A DNA stretch of 64,000 bases, taken from positions 62,001 to 126,000 of the forward strand of contig JAPZUA010000002.1 of the NCBI GenBank assembly GCA_027532905.1, in the 5' to 3' direction. Made by a program: the position numbers and the translations under genes. Each line of letters starts with the position of its first letter. Positions within the stretch are counted from its first letter, which is position 1. Below, piece by piece: positions 53,991-62,706 of this stretch. This DNA is from Magnetospirillum sp. (lineage in GTDB: Bacteria > Pseudomonadota > Alphaproteobacteria > CACIAM-22H2). Under the pieces are notes generated by a model that was given only the letters and a program-made list of their open reading frames with translations, was not told where the DNA came from and searched no databases.

Positions 53991-55148
53991 TCAGCCGCTG
54001 TTTTTTCGACCCGCGACGATGTGTGCCACGAGCGTGATGCTCGCAAGTGCGGCCAGGGTCAGCGGCAGCCCGTCGCGCGGGGCGATCTCGAGGGCGGCCC
54101 CGATAAGCACCGGCCCCAGCGTGCCGCCAACCGTGTAGCCGAAAACGATCGCGGACGTCGCGCGCATCAAAGCGGCCCCCGAAAAACCGTGGCCGATTTG
54201 GATCATCGCGAGCGTGTAGAGCATGCCGCCGACCCCGCCCCAGATGACCGCGACCGTCAATGCGCCGATCGCATCGGTCGCGAGCACGGGGGCCGCAAAC
54301 GACACGACGATCAAAAGCCCCAAGCCGCCGCGCACGACATGCGCAAGCTTCATATGGTCGGAGAGCCAGCCGGCCGGATACTGGGCCGCAAACGAGCCGA
54401 GCCCCAAAGCGGCCGAAAACATCGCAGCCGCATTGGTGCTGAGACCGAGTGTGACCCCCCAATAGCTGCCGATGCCGGAAAGGCCGACTTCGAACGCACC
54501 GCCGACCGTAGCGGCAATGAGGGCAGCCGATGCCACCGCGAGCACCGGCCCGAAGCCCGGCTCGTTGCGCCGTCCGTCATGCGCGCGCGGCGTGGGCTTG
54601 AGGCCGATCGAAAACAGCCACGCCGCAAACCATAGGCCGCAGCCGGCGAAGGCGGGTAGGTCGCTCGCGGGATCGAACAGCAGCAGGATCAGCGGGCCGG
54701 TCGCAAACGACGCCCCCATGAAGGTTTCGTAGAGCCCGACCACGCGCCCGCGCCGGTCGGAGGGGGCGATGTCCGCAACCCAGGCTTCCGACACGATCCA
54801 GCGGAAGGCGCCGGAAAAACCCATCGCGAGATTGGCGACACACCACAGTGCGTAATCGTCGCTGAACGCGAACACGAGCGGCATCGGGAAGGCGACGAAC
54901 GCCCCGCCCACGAACAGCCGGTCGCCGCCGAAGCGCTTGACGCATGTTTCGACAAAGGGTGCGGTCAGCAGCACGGCAAGCCACGGCAGAGCGGAGAACA
55001 CGCCGATCGCGGTCGCCGAATAGCCGAGCGCCTCGAGCCGGATCGCCGTGTAGGGGATCATCGAGGCGAAGCCCACGACCGACGCCACACCCGAAGCGCC
55101 GATGCGCCAGATATCTTTCGAGACCGGTTGCGGGGGGTGCGCGGACAT
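53991..55148 (-). CDS. MFS transporter
   Basis: A protein of 385 residues with twelve hydrophobic segments. APSDRRGRVVGLYETFMGAS is the loop region between helices 4 and 5, typical of the YcaD/sugar-type MFS subgroup, and SDHMKLAHVVRGG the loop between helices 8 and 9. The substrate is unknown. ATG 55148 has AAGGCGG 6 nt upstream. It is divergent from a GNAT gene 46 bp away. Confidence 0.87.
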   Translation of the reverse strand: MSAHPPQPVSKDIWRIGASGVASVVGFASMIPYTAIRLEALGYSATAIGVFSALPWLAVLLTAPFVETCVKRFGGDRLFVGGAFVAFPMPLVFAFSDDYALWCVANLAMGFSGAFRWIVSEAWVADIAPSDRRGRVVGLYETFMGASFATGPLILLLFDPASDLPAFAGCGLWFAAWLFSIGLKPTPRAHDGRRNEPGFGPVLAVASAALIAATVGGAFEVGLSGIGSYWGVTLGLSTNAAAMFSAALGLGSFAAQYPAGWLSDHMKLAHVVRGGLGLLIVVSFAAPVLATDAIGALTVAVIWGGVGGMLYTLAMIQIGHGFSGAALMRATSAIVFGYTVGGTLGPVLIGAALEIAPRDGLPLTLAALASITLVAHIVAGRKNSG

Positions 55149-55194
55149 AGGCCGCCTTGTAGAGTGCGTTGCGGGCAAACAGAAGGATTCATTT

Positions 55195-55662
55195 ATGGCA
55201 ATTTGGCGCGCCATGACAGCAGCAGACGCAGCGTTCGCAGCCAAGCTCGGGCTTGCCATCTATCCACATTTGCCCGAGAGCGAGGCTTCGTTTGCCGCCA
55301 AGTTTGCGGCTGTACCCGAGGCGTGTCGCGTTGCCTATGGCGACGACGGCACACGCGTGGGCTACTGCGTTGCGTTGTGGGCCGAGCTTGGTCGGCCGCC
55401 GAAACTCGACGATGCGGCATATGTGCCGCGCGCGCGCGAGTGTCTGCATCTGCACGATCTCGCTCTCGCCCCGTCCGCGCGCGGGCAGGGGTTGGTGGCG
55501 CAAGCCGTTGCGCATCTGCGCGGTGTTGCGGGTGCTTTGCCGCTCACGCTAGTTGCGGTCAACTGCTCGGCCAAGTTGTGGCGCCGCTTCGGCTTCGTGG
55601 AAATTCCGGGCGCTGCTGCCAGCTACGGGGCCGATGCGCTCTATATGCGCCGCGATTCTTAG
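55195..55662 (+). CDS. GNAT-family N-acetyltransferase
   Basis: A protein of 155 residues with VGYCVALWAELG (strand 4), LHLHDLALAPSARGQGLVAQ (acetyl-CoA loop ARGQG) and CSAKLWRRFGFVEIP at the end. The substrate is unknown. AGAAGGA lies 8 nt before ATG 55195. The 3' end overlaps the Sua5 gene tail-to-tail by 4 bp. Confidence 0.87.
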   Translation: MAIWRAMTAADAAFAAKLGLAIYPHLPESEASFAAKFAAVPEACRVAYGDDGTRVGYCVALWAELGRPPKLDDAAYVPRARECLHLHDLALAPSARGQGLVAQAVAHLRGVAGALPLTLVAVNCSAKLWRRFGFVEIPGAAASYGADALYMRRDS

Positions 55663-56603
55663 CGCGGGGCCGCCGCACGCGCGAGGCGGTCGCGGATTGC
55701 GGCACCCAAGCCCGTCGCCGGGATGGGGGCGACCGCAATGGTCCTCACATGCGCGCGGTCGAGCGTTTGCAGATAGCCGAACAGATTATGCGCGGCCTCT
55801 GCCAAATCGCGCACCGGCGACAGGCTCAAGGCCGGAATGTCGGCCGCCAGTTTCGGCAATGGTCCAAAACCGAGATACGCTTCGCCTGGCCGCGCGTTCC
55901 CAGCGTCAAGGCGCAAGCGCGCGCGCGGCGCATAGTGGCTTGCGAGCATGCCCGGCGCTTTGATCGCCGACCCGCGCTGCGCCAGCTTCCCGATCAATTT
56001 TTCGATCGCGGCACGCGCGATGCCGCCTTCGCGCAGCAATGTCGCCTGCGCGCCGCTGAGATCGACAATCGTCGACTCAAGCCCCACATGGCATTGCCCC
56101 CCCTCGAGGATGAGATCGACGCGGCTCCCGAGCCCCAAGCGCACGGCTTGCGCGGTCGTCGGCGACAGGCGGCCCGAGCGGTTGGCACTGGGGGCGACGA
56201 TCGCACGGCCGAAGTGCTGCAACAGCGCCAACGCCACGGCGTGGTCGGGGATGCGTACGCCGAGCGTGTCGAGATTGGCGCGGGCCAGCGCGCACACGGC
56301 ACCGCCCGCCGTGCGCGGCAGCACCAAGGTCAGCGGCCCGGGCCAAAATTCTTTGGCGAGAATTTCGGCGCGCGCATCGAAGCGCACGAGGCGGCGCGCG
56401 GCCGCGATGTCGGCCACGTGCGCGATCAGCGGATTGAAACGCGGTCGGCCTTTGGCGGCATAGAGGGCGAGGACGGCGCGCGCATCGTCGGCGGCCGCCC
56501 CGAGCCCGTAGACCGTCTCGGTCGGAAACGCCACAAGCCGCCCGTGCGCCAGCAGGGCAGCGGCACGCGCAAGGGTGCGGGAGGAGGGCTTGGCGACCGT
56601 CAT
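55659..56603 (-). CDS. sua5: L-threonylcarbamoyladenylate synthase (Sua5 type, with C-terminal domain)
   Basis: A protein of 314 residues: a YrdC-like domain (FPTETVYGLGAAADDARAVL, then KGRPRFNPLIAHV, and APSANRSGRLSPTTA) followed by a Sua5 domain (APGMLASHYAPRARLRL). It makes threonylcarbamoyl-AMP from Thr, bicarbonate and ATP for the t6A modification of ANN-decoding tRNAs. The ATG lies 52 bp from the divergent ParA gene. Confidence 0.92.
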   Translation of the reverse strand: MTVAKPSSRTLARAAALLAHGRLVAFPTETVYGLGAAADDARAVLALYAAKGRPRFNPLIAHVADIAAARRLVRFDARAEILAKEFWPGPLTLVLPRTAGGAVCALARANLDTLGVRIPDHAVALALLQHFGRAIVAPSANRSGRLSPTTAQAVRLGLGSRVDLILEGGQCHVGLESTIVDLSGAQATLLREGGIARAAIEKLIGKLAQRGSAIKAPGMLASHYAPRARLRLDAGNARPGEAYLGFGPLPKLAADIPALSLSPVRDLAEAAHNLFGYLQTLDRAHVRTIAVAPIPATGLGAAIRDRLARAAAPR

Positions 56604-56655
56604 GATGGGCTTGCGCTATAGCATGCGGCCTCGTGCGGGTGCTATTGAAGTACGC

Positions 56656-57300
56656 ATGGGCGGCAAGGTCGTAACGGTGGCGCAGCAGAAGGGCGGGGCG
56701 GGCAAAACCACGCTCGCCGCACATCTGGCCGCCTATTGGTCGCAAAGCGGGCGCAACGTCGCGGCCGTCGATATCGACCCGCAAGGCTCGTTCACGCACT
56801 GGACGGAGCTGCGCTTCCAAGCGCGCCCCAATAGCGGCCTCGGCTTCGGCTTTGCGCGCCTGTCGGGCTGGCGCCTGCCGCACGAGCTCGACCGGCTCGC
56901 ACGCGAGCACGACGTCGTTGTCGTGGATTCAGCGCCGCATGCGCAAGCCGACTCGCGCACCGCGATCCGCTATTCGCATCTGGTGCTCGTACCGGTGCAG
57001 CCGTCGCCGATGGATCTGTGGGCGACCTTGCCCACGCTCGAATTGGCGCGCATGGAAAAGCGCCGCGCGATGCTCGTCATCAACCGCATGCCGCCGCGCT
57101 CGCTGCTGGCCGCCGAGATGGCGCAGAAACTCGCCGAGATCGACGTGAAGGTCGCCAATATCGTGCTCGGCAACCGCACGGGCTACGCGGCGAGCCTGGG
57201 CCACGGTCTCGGCGTCACCGAAGCCGAACCGGGTACGACGGCGGCACTCGAACTCTCCCGTCTTGCCGACGAAGTGGCACTCTACGCCGGCCTCGATTGA
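56656..57300 (+). CDS. Orphan ParA/MinD-family ATPase
   Basis: A protein of 214 residues. The deviant Walker A is QQKGGAGKTTLAAHLA, then AVDIDPQGSFTHW (Walker A') and VVVVDSAPHAQAD (Walker B). It is shorter than chromosomal ParA, and no parB lies next to it, so it is a small orphan of the type that positions protein clusters or other cargo on the nucleoid. Its 3' end overlaps the cysQ gene by 19 bp tail-to-tail. Confidence 0.87.
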   Translation: MGGKVVTVAQQKGGAGKTTLAAHLAAYWSQSGRNVAAVDIDPQGSFTHWTELRFQARPNSGLGFGFARLSGWRLPHELDRLAREHDVVVVDSAPHAQADSRTAIRYSHLVLVPVQPSPMDLWATLPTLELARMEKRRAMLVINRMPPRSLLAAEMAQKLAEIDVKVANIVLGNRTGYAASLGHGLGVTEAEPGTTAALELSRLADEVALYAGLD

Positions 57301-58079
57301 TCCCAAGCACCCGTCGCGACGAAGTCCGGGTTCTTGAATCCCTTTTTGCCGTAATCGAGCAGGCGGCCGTCGGGGCGGGCCATGCGGCCGCCGGCGGCGA
57401 GGAGAACGGCTTCGCCCGCGCAAACGTCCCATTCCGACGTCGGCCCAAAGCGCGGATAGAGATCCGCCGTGCCCTCGGCCAGCAGGCCGAATTTGAGGGC
57501 CGAGCCCAGGCGGCGATGGTCTTTGATGCGGTAGCCGTCGAGGAACGCATCTTCGGCCGTGCTGCCGTTGCTGCGCGACGAAACAACGACAAGCCCGCCC
57601 GCCGGTTGTGGCCTTGCACGTATCGGCGTTTCGAGGCCGTCGCGCACTTGACGATAGGCACCGACACCGACCACGCCCGACCACAGGATCGCCTCGGCCG
57701 GGGCGAGGACAGCCCCCAGCACCGGTCGGCCTTTCGACACAAGGCCGATACAGACGGAAAACTGGCCGTTGCGCGCCACGAACTCGGCCGTGCCGTCGAG
57801 CGGATCGACGAGCCAGAACAGCGGCGGCGGCGCGCCATGGAACGCGACATGCCCTTGCGCCACCGCCTCTTCGGCGACGATCGGCACGCCAGGCGTGAGC
57901 TTGGCGAGTGCTGCTGCGATCAGCGCTTCGGCCGTCTCGTCGGCAAGCGTGACCGGCGAGGCGTCCTCTTTGCGGCGTACCTCGAATTTGCTGTCGTAGA
58001 TCGCCATGATCGCGACCGCCGCGTCGCGGGCAATCGCACAGATAGGCGGGCGCAAAGCGGCAAGGTCGGAGACGTTCAT
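57282..58079 (-). CDS. cysQ: 3'(2'),5'-bisphosphate nucleotidase CysQ / inositol monophosphatase family
   Basis: A protein of 265 residues. The lithium-sensitive phosphatase metal site is seen as VAEEAVAQG, WLVDPLDGTAEFVARNGQF and TSEWDVCAGEAVLLAAGG. The DGTAEF and RNGQFSVCIGL forms match CysQ better than inositol monophosphatase. It removes the 3' phosphate from PAP/PAPS in sulfate assimilation. AAAAAGG abuts the region before ATG 58079. Confidence 0.87.
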   Translation of the reverse strand: MNVSDLAALRPPICAIARDAAVAIMAIYDSKFEVRRKEDASPVTLADETAEALIAAALAKLTPGVPIVAEEAVAQGHVAFHGAPPPLFWLVDPLDGTAEFVARNGQFSVCIGLVSKGRPVLGAVLAPAEAILWSGVVGVGAYRQVRDGLETPIRARPQPAGGLVVVSSRSNGSTAEDAFLDGYRIKDHRRLGSALKFGLLAEGTADLYPRFGPTSEWDVCAGEAVLLAAGGRMARPDGRLLDYGKKGFKNPDFVATGAWDQSRPA

Positions 58080-58122
58080 CCTTTTTCTCGTAAGCGCAAG
58101 CTGGGCGATTTACAATAGCGCC

Positions 58123-58851
58123 ATGTGCGGACGCTACACCCTCACCAGTGCCGTCGAGGCCTTGCGCCAATTGTTCGATTTTGCGGGGGCAGCCCCCAAT
58201 CTCGAGCCGCGCTACAACATCGCCCCCACTCAGCGTGCACCGGTGATTCGCCTGGGTGCGGATGGCGGGCGCGAGATGCAGATGCTGAGCTGGGGCCTCG
58301 TGCCCTATTGGGCCGAAGACATCTCGATGCAGAGCCACATGATCAACGCGCGCGGCGAGACCGTGGCCGAGAAGCCCGCGTTTCGCCAGGCCTTCCGCCA
58401 GCGCCGCTGCTTGGTGCCCGCCGACGGTTTCTACGAATGGCCGACCGTGGGGGCCAAAAGCAAACAGCCCTTCCTATTTCGCCGCCAAGACAAGGTGCCG
58501 TTTGCGTTTGCGGGCCTGTGGGAGCGGTGGGTGCCGCCGCAAGGCGAAGTGTTGGAGACCTTCACGATCGTCAACATTGCGGCCAACGCGACGATGGCGC
58601 CGTTCCACGACCGTATCCCTGTGATCCTCGATCCGCTCGACTATGCGGCGTGGCTCGATCCCAAGATCGACGCGCGCGCCCTGGTGCGCGCTCCTGCCAA
58701 CGAGGCCCTTGGTTATGTGCGCGTGTCTTCCTATGTGAACAATGTGCGCCACGACGATGCGGGCTGCCTCGAGCCAGCGGCTGCCGACGAAGAACCCGCA
58801 TTGCCCAAACCCAAGCGCGGTCCCGACACCCGCCAGGGGAGCCTGTTTTGA
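58123..58851 (+). CDS. yedK: SRAP/YedK abasic-site processing protein
   Basis: A protein of 242 residues starting MCGRYTL. After Met removal, Cys2 forms a covalent thiazolidine link with abasic sites in single-stranded DNA. PRYNIAPTQRAPVIR, LVPYWAED, NARGETVAEKPAFR and CLVPADGFYEW are the other hallmark segments with the active Asn, Arg, Glu and His of the fold. It protects stalled forks from error-prone processing. It overlaps the next gene by 4 nt (TTGA). Confidence 0.93.
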   Translation: MCGRYTLTSAVEALRQLFDFAGAAPNLEPRYNIAPTQRAPVIRLGADGGREMQMLSWGLVPYWAEDISMQSHMINARGETVAEKPAFRQAFRQRRCLVPADGFYEWPTVGAKSKQPFLFRRQDKVPFAFAGLWERWVPPQGEVLETFTIVNIAANATMAPFHDRIPVILDPLDYAAWLDPKIDARALVRAPANEALGYVRVSSYVNNVRHDDAGCLEPAAADEEPALPKPKRGPDTRQGSLF

Positions 58852-59516
58852 AGAAAGCCTTTTCGGCATTGGCACTCGGTGCGGCGGCGTTCGCGGCTTG
58901 GCTTGCATGGCCGGCGGCACCCAAAGCGCCCGCGCCGCCGCCGATGGTGCTGCAGGCAAGCTTTGCGCCGGCGGCTGCGCTTGTCGTGTCGAAACTGTCG
59001 TTCGACGCCAAGTTCGAAACCGACACGAACCGAGCCGGCGAAAAGCTCGGCTTTCGCAGCTTCGTGACAGTACCCGTGACCGCACAAGCCATCCTCGATT
59101 TCGCCGAGCAGCCGTTGCTCGCCACGCGCACCGGCAATCGGCTCGAGATCGTGGCCCCGCTGCCGAAGCTCGATGCCGCACAGACGGCGGTCGCGATCGA
59201 CGCCGCACGCGCCTTTCCGGTTCAGCGTAGCTTCTGGCAGATGCTGTTTTCGAACGAACGGCGCGTACTGGCCGAGGCGAGCTTGGCCGTTGCGGGCCCG
59301 GCCGCAGCACAAGCACAGTCGCATTTCGAAGCGAACCGCGCCTCGGTCGAGGCGGCGGCGCGCGCGGCGCTTGGCGATCTGATCGCGGCGGTCGCCCGCG
59401 AGGCTGGTGTTTCGCTCGAGGGCGTCGACGTCGCGTTCCGCGCCCTCACGCCCGAAGAGCGCGCCGCATTCGCGACCGCCCCTTCGCTCGATCGGCTGTT
59501 GCGGCCGGGTTCTTGA
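58848..59516 (+). CDS. Membrane-anchored protein of unknown function, possibly DUF4230-like
   Basis: A protein of 222 residues starting at TTG 58848, with GGGGAG upstream, overlapping the yedK stop as TTGA. The N-terminal 20 residues are hydrophobic (FSALALGAAAFAAWLAW) and act as an anchor or signal. The body has VTAQAILDF, IVAPLPKLDA and a long Ala-rich helical tail, a pattern I associate with DUF4230, but only tentatively. It precedes another membrane gene by TTGA overlap, so the two probably work together. Confidence 0.6.
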   Translation: MKKAFSALALGAAAFAAWLAWPAAPKAPAPPPMVLQASFAPAAALVVSKLSFDAKFETDTNRAGEKLGFRSFVTVPVTAQAILDFAEQPLLATRTGNRLEIVAPLPKLDAAQTAVAIDAARAFPVQRSFWQMLFSNERRVLAEASLAVAGPAAAQAQSHFEANRASVEAAARAALGDLIAAVAREAGVSLEGVDVAFRALTPEERAAFATAPSLDRLLRPGS

Positions 59517-60061
59517 ACGTGGCTGGCGCCGTGGCCATCGATCCGATCGAGCTGCGGATTTCGACGACGGACCAGCTGTTCCAATCGCTCGATCCGTTTC
59601 CGTTTCGCGAAAAGGATCTCGACGCGGCGGCCGAAGACTATATCGTCGGCTGGGCGCGCGAATTGCCGCGCGATGGGCCTTTGCGCATCGTCGTGCATCT
59701 GCCGCAGGGCGAGGCCCTGCTGCCGCGCGCGGCCGAGATCGGCGGGGCGTTTTCCCGTTTTTTCGCCTATCGCGCCGACCGCCAAAGCCGCGACTTGGCC
59801 GAATTGTTTCGCGTCGGAAGGATCGCCCTCGGCGTCGGCATTGCGATCCTGGTCGCGTGCCTGCTGCTCGCCCGCCTGTCGGCCGACTATGTGGCACCCG
59901 GCCCGCTTGCGAGCCTCGTGCAGGAGAGTTTTTTGATCTTGGGCTGGGTCGCCAATTGGCGCCCGCTCGAGATTTTTCTCTACGATTGGTGGCCCGTGGT
60001 ACGCCGCCGCCGCCTCTATCGCCGCCTCGCCGAAGCGAAGGTGGAACTCGTCGGTTATTGA
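59513..60061 (+). CDS. Conserved membrane protein of unknown function
   Basis: A protein of up to 182 residues. Residues 1-95 are soluble, with DPFPFREKDLDAAAEDYIVG, and a hydrophobic segment (ALGVGIAILVACLLLARL) lies at about 105-122; a second hydrophobic stretch follows near 140-160, and the tail is basic (WWPVVRRRRLYRRLAEAK). I have no family name for it. TTG 59513 overlaps the previous stop; GTG 59519 and 59531 are alternatives, so the exact start is open. Confidence 0.6.
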   Translation: MNVAGAVAIDPIELRISTTDQLFQSLDPFPFREKDLDAAAEDYIVGWARELPRDGPLRIVVHLPQGEALLPRAAEIGGAFSRFFAYRADRQSRDLAELFRVGRIALGVGIAILVACLLLARLSADYVAPGPLASLVQESFLILGWVANWRPLEIFLYDWWPVVRRRRLYRRLAEAKVELVGY

Positions 60062-60070
60062 TCGACCGGG

Positions 60071-60631
60071 CTATTGATCGCTCGGGCGGCGCAAGCCCGG
60101 CAGCATGCGCGTGAGGATCGGGTCGCGGCGTTTGAAATGGTGGTAGAGCGCCGCCCCGATATGGAGGGCGAGCAACGCCGCCATCGTGTAGGCGCACCAC
60201 GCATGCGCCCACAAAAGCCAGCCGCCGAGCTTTTCGTTTTTGCCGATGGGATCGGGCAGTTCGACGAGGTTGAACCACACGACCTTGAAGCCGAACGCAT
60301 TGGTGCCGAGATAGCCCAGGATCGGCAGCACGAACAGCAGCACGTAAAGGGCCGCGTGCACGGATGCGGCGGCCATCTCCTCGATCCAGGGTGTGGGCGG
60401 CAGCGGCGGGGGCGGGCGCAAGCGGCGCCAAATCAGGCGCAAGCCTGTGGCCACGAACACGACGAGGCCCGTCCATTCATGCCAGGAATAGACTTTGACC
60501 TTCCAGTCGGAAAACTCGAGCCGCGTCATGTAGAGGCCGACACCGAACAGCAACGCCACCAGCACGGCGGTCACCCAATGAAGGCCGCGTGCGACGGGCG
60601 TGTAGGCGGGGGCGTCGTGCTTTGTTACCAT
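60071..60631 (-). CDS. Cytochrome b561 family protein
   Basis: A protein of 186 residues with four hydrophobic helices and haem-ligand histidines in ARGLHWVTAVLVALL, YSWHEWTGLVVF, AAASVHAALYVLLF and ALLALHIGAALYHHF. It is a di-haem inner-membrane quinol or superoxide oxidoreductase of the YodB/CybB group. It is divergent from the DUF4169 gene 22 bp away and tail-to-tail with the membrane protein upstream. Confidence 0.9.
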   Translation of the reverse strand: MVTKHDAPAYTPVARGLHWVTAVLVALLFGVGLYMTRLEFSDWKVKVYSWHEWTGLVVFVATGLRLIWRRLRPPPPLPPTPWIEEMAAASVHAALYVLLFVLPILGYLGTNAFGFKVVWFNLVELPDPIGKNEKLGGWLLWAHAWCAYTMAALLALHIGAALYHHFKRRDPILTRMLPGLRRPSDQ

Positions 60632-60653
60632 GGCGGCGATATCTGGAGGCAAA

Positions 60654-60836
60654 ATGGGCGAGATCGTCAACCTCAAACGCGTTCGCAAATTGCAAGCGCG
60701 CGACGCGGCGGCGGCCGAGGCCGAGGCCAACCGCGCCAAGCACGGCCGGACGAAGGAACAGCGGCTTCAGGCCGAGGCCGAAGCCGCGCAGATTGCCCGC
60801 ACGCTCGACGGGGCAAAGATCGGCGACGACCGCTGA
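60654..60836 (+). CDS. DUF4169 family protein
   Basis: A protein of 60 residues, MGEIVNLKRVRKLQARDAAA, highly charged and helical, matching the small DUF4169 family found mainly in alphaproteobacteria. Function is unknown. GGAGGC lies 7 nt before ATG 60654, which excludes the in-frame ATG at 60630 that would overlap the cytochrome b561 start. Confidence 0.82.
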   Translation: MGEIVNLKRVRKLQARDAAAAEAEANRAKHGRTKEQRLQAEAEAAQIARTLDGAKIGDDR

Positions 60837-60891
60837 AGATGCGCGCCGCCGCGAGGATCGGGACCGTCCCCGCGGCGGCAGCGTGTCGCGA

Positions 60892-61638
60892 CTAGATCTG
60901 CGCGAACCCGCCATCAACGGCGATTTCCGCACCGAGCACATAGGTGCTGCGCGGCCCGGCTAGAAAGAGGGCGGCTTGCGCGACCTCGTCGGCCTCGCCG
61001 AAACGATGCAGCGGTATTGCACCCGCAATCCGCTCGGCAAAAGCCTTGAGGGCATCCGGCGCCATGCCGTTCTTGCCGTGGATGGGTGTTGCAATCGCAC
61101 CCGGGCTAACGGCATTGACGCGGATGCGACGGTCGAGCAATTCGGCCGACATGGTGCGCGCAAACGACCGCACAGCGGCTTTGCTCGCTGAAAGCACGCC
61201 AAGCCGCGCCGTGCCCACGTCGGCAAGCCACGACGTGTTGAGAACGATGGAACTCCCCTCGGGCATTAGCGGCAGCAGCGCTTGAACCGTGAAAAACACG
61301 CCCTTAACGTTGATGTCCATCAGCGTGTCGTAGGTCGCCTCGTCGGTGGCGCCGAGCGGCGTGGCAAAGGCAACGCCGGCATTTGCAAAAAGAATATCTA
61401 TCTTACAAAACGTCGCCTCGGCCTGTTTGCGCAAGGCATCGAGGTCGCCTCTCTTGGCGACGTCGGCAACGAAGCTTTCGGCCGCCGAACCGAGTGTGGC
61501 CTTGGCTTCGGCTAAGGCTTTGGCATCGCGCCCCACCAGGCCCACGCGGGCTCCTTCCCTTATAAAAAGGCGTGCCGTGGCGAGACCAATGCCGCTGCTG
61601 CCGCCCGTGACGATCGCTGTTTTTCCGGCGAGTTCCAT
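60892..61638 (-). CDS. SDR-family protein lacking the catalytic tyrosine
   Basis: A protein of 248 residues of the classical short-chain dehydrogenase fold: VTGGSSGIGLATARLF (cofactor), ANAGVAFATP (NAG) and PGAIATPIHG. Ser136 and Lys153 are in place, but the active-site YxxxK reads L149-SAS-K153 (GVLSASKAA; codon CTT). Without the tyrosine, normal hydride transfer is doubtful, so it may be non-catalytic or use another acid. It is divergent from the LysR gene. Confidence 0.87.
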   Translation of the reverse strand: MELAGKTAIVTGGSSGIGLATARLFIREGARVGLVGRDAKALAEAKATLGSAAESFVADVAKRGDLDALRKQAEATFCKIDILFANAGVAFATPLGATDEATYDTLMDINVKGVFFTVQALLPLMPEGSSIVLNTSWLADVGTARLGVLSASKAAVRSFARTMSAELLDRRIRVNAVSPGAIATPIHGKNGMAPDALKAFAERIAGAIPLHRFGEADEVAQAALFLAGPRSTYVLGAEIAVDGGFAQI

Positions 61639-61743
61639 GGTTCTGTTTCTCCGCTTTGAGGTTCGCGGATCGAGATTTGCGCTTCCGCAAGGCCATCGCC
61701 AACGCGTAAGATTGACCTTCACAGAAAAGAAAAACTATCTCAT

Positions 61744-62706
61744 ATGCGCGCTCTGTCTCGGCTGAAATCCCTGCAGGCCTTCGAGGCGGCTGCCCGATAT
61801 GGCAGCTTCATCGGTGCCGCGCGCGAATTGAACGTGACCCCGGCTGCCGTCGGCCAGCTTGTGCGTACCCTCGAGGCGTGGATCGGAATGGCGCTGTTTT
61901 TGCGCCGTCGCTCCGGGGCCGCGCGGCTTGTGCCGGTGGCGCAAGCGCGTGCCGCCCTCGACGATCTGGCCGAAGGGCTCGATCGGCTCGATCGCGGCCT
62001 AAAGCGCCTGCGCGAACCCCAAACGGCCAATGTCGTGCTTGTGAGCGCTTCGCAGGCCATCATGGCGCGCTGGCTGGTGCCGGGGCTGCCGGATTTCTGC
62101 GAACGCTATCCGCAGATCGACATACGCCTTGACGTGACCGATCGCGTCGTCGATATCGCGGGCGGGGCGGCCGATATAGGCGTGCGCTGCGGCCCGGGAC
62201 ATTGGTCCGGCGTTACGGCCACACGCCTGATGTCCGAAGAACTCGTCGCCGTGTGCAGCCCGCGCCTTGTCGGGGCGCGCGGGGTTATACCTTCGGCCGA
62301 CTGGCTGTCGCGGCAAACTTTTATCAACGACACGTCGGTAGCGGCGTTTCCCGATTGGGCAGCCTGGCTGCGGCGCGCAGGGTTTGGCACTTCTGTCGTC
62401 GCAAAGCGGCTCGACATCAATTCTTCGTCTTCTGCCATTCAGGCCGCAATTCGCGGCAGCGGCGTGGCTTTGGTTCGGCTGGGCTTGGCCGCGCCGGAAG
62501 TCGAGCGCGGCATATTACTGCGTCTTTATCCGAAAATTAGCCTGCCGCTTTCCTGGGCCTATTACGTGGTGGCCGCACCCGCTGCCTTGCGCCGCCCGGA
62601 GATCGCAGCGTTCCGTGCTTGGCTGATCGCGCATTGGCGCAGCCAGCGTTCGGATCCTGCGGCGGCGATCAGTAAAACGCGAGCGCGTAGTCGGCGACGG
62701 GTTTGA
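61744..62706 (+). CDS. LysR-family transcriptional regulator (GcvA-like)
   Basis: A protein of 320 residues with the GcvA-type N terminus (LKSLQAFEAAARYGSFIGAA, then RELNVTPAAVGQLVRTLEAW) and a substrate-binding domain (VSASQAIMARWLVPGLPDFC). It probably controls the divergent SDR gene 105 bp away. The last 13 codons overlap the convergent GNAT gene; the tail is basic (KTRARSRRRV) and may be a by-product of that overlap. Confidence 0.88.
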   Translation: MRALSRLKSLQAFEAAARYGSFIGAARELNVTPAAVGQLVRTLEAWIGMALFLRRRSGAARLVPVAQARAALDDLAEGLDRLDRGLKRLREPQTANVVLVSASQAIMARWLVPGLPDFCERYPQIDIRLDVTDRVVDIAGGAADIGVRCGPGHWSGVTATRLMSEELVAVCSPRLVGARGVIPSADWLSRQTFINDTSVAAFPDWAAWLRRAGFGTSVVAKRLDINSSSSAIQAAIRGSGVALVRLGLAAPEVERGILLRLYPKISLPLSWAYYVVAAPAALRRPEIAAFRAWLIAHWRSQRSDPAAAISKTRARSRRRV

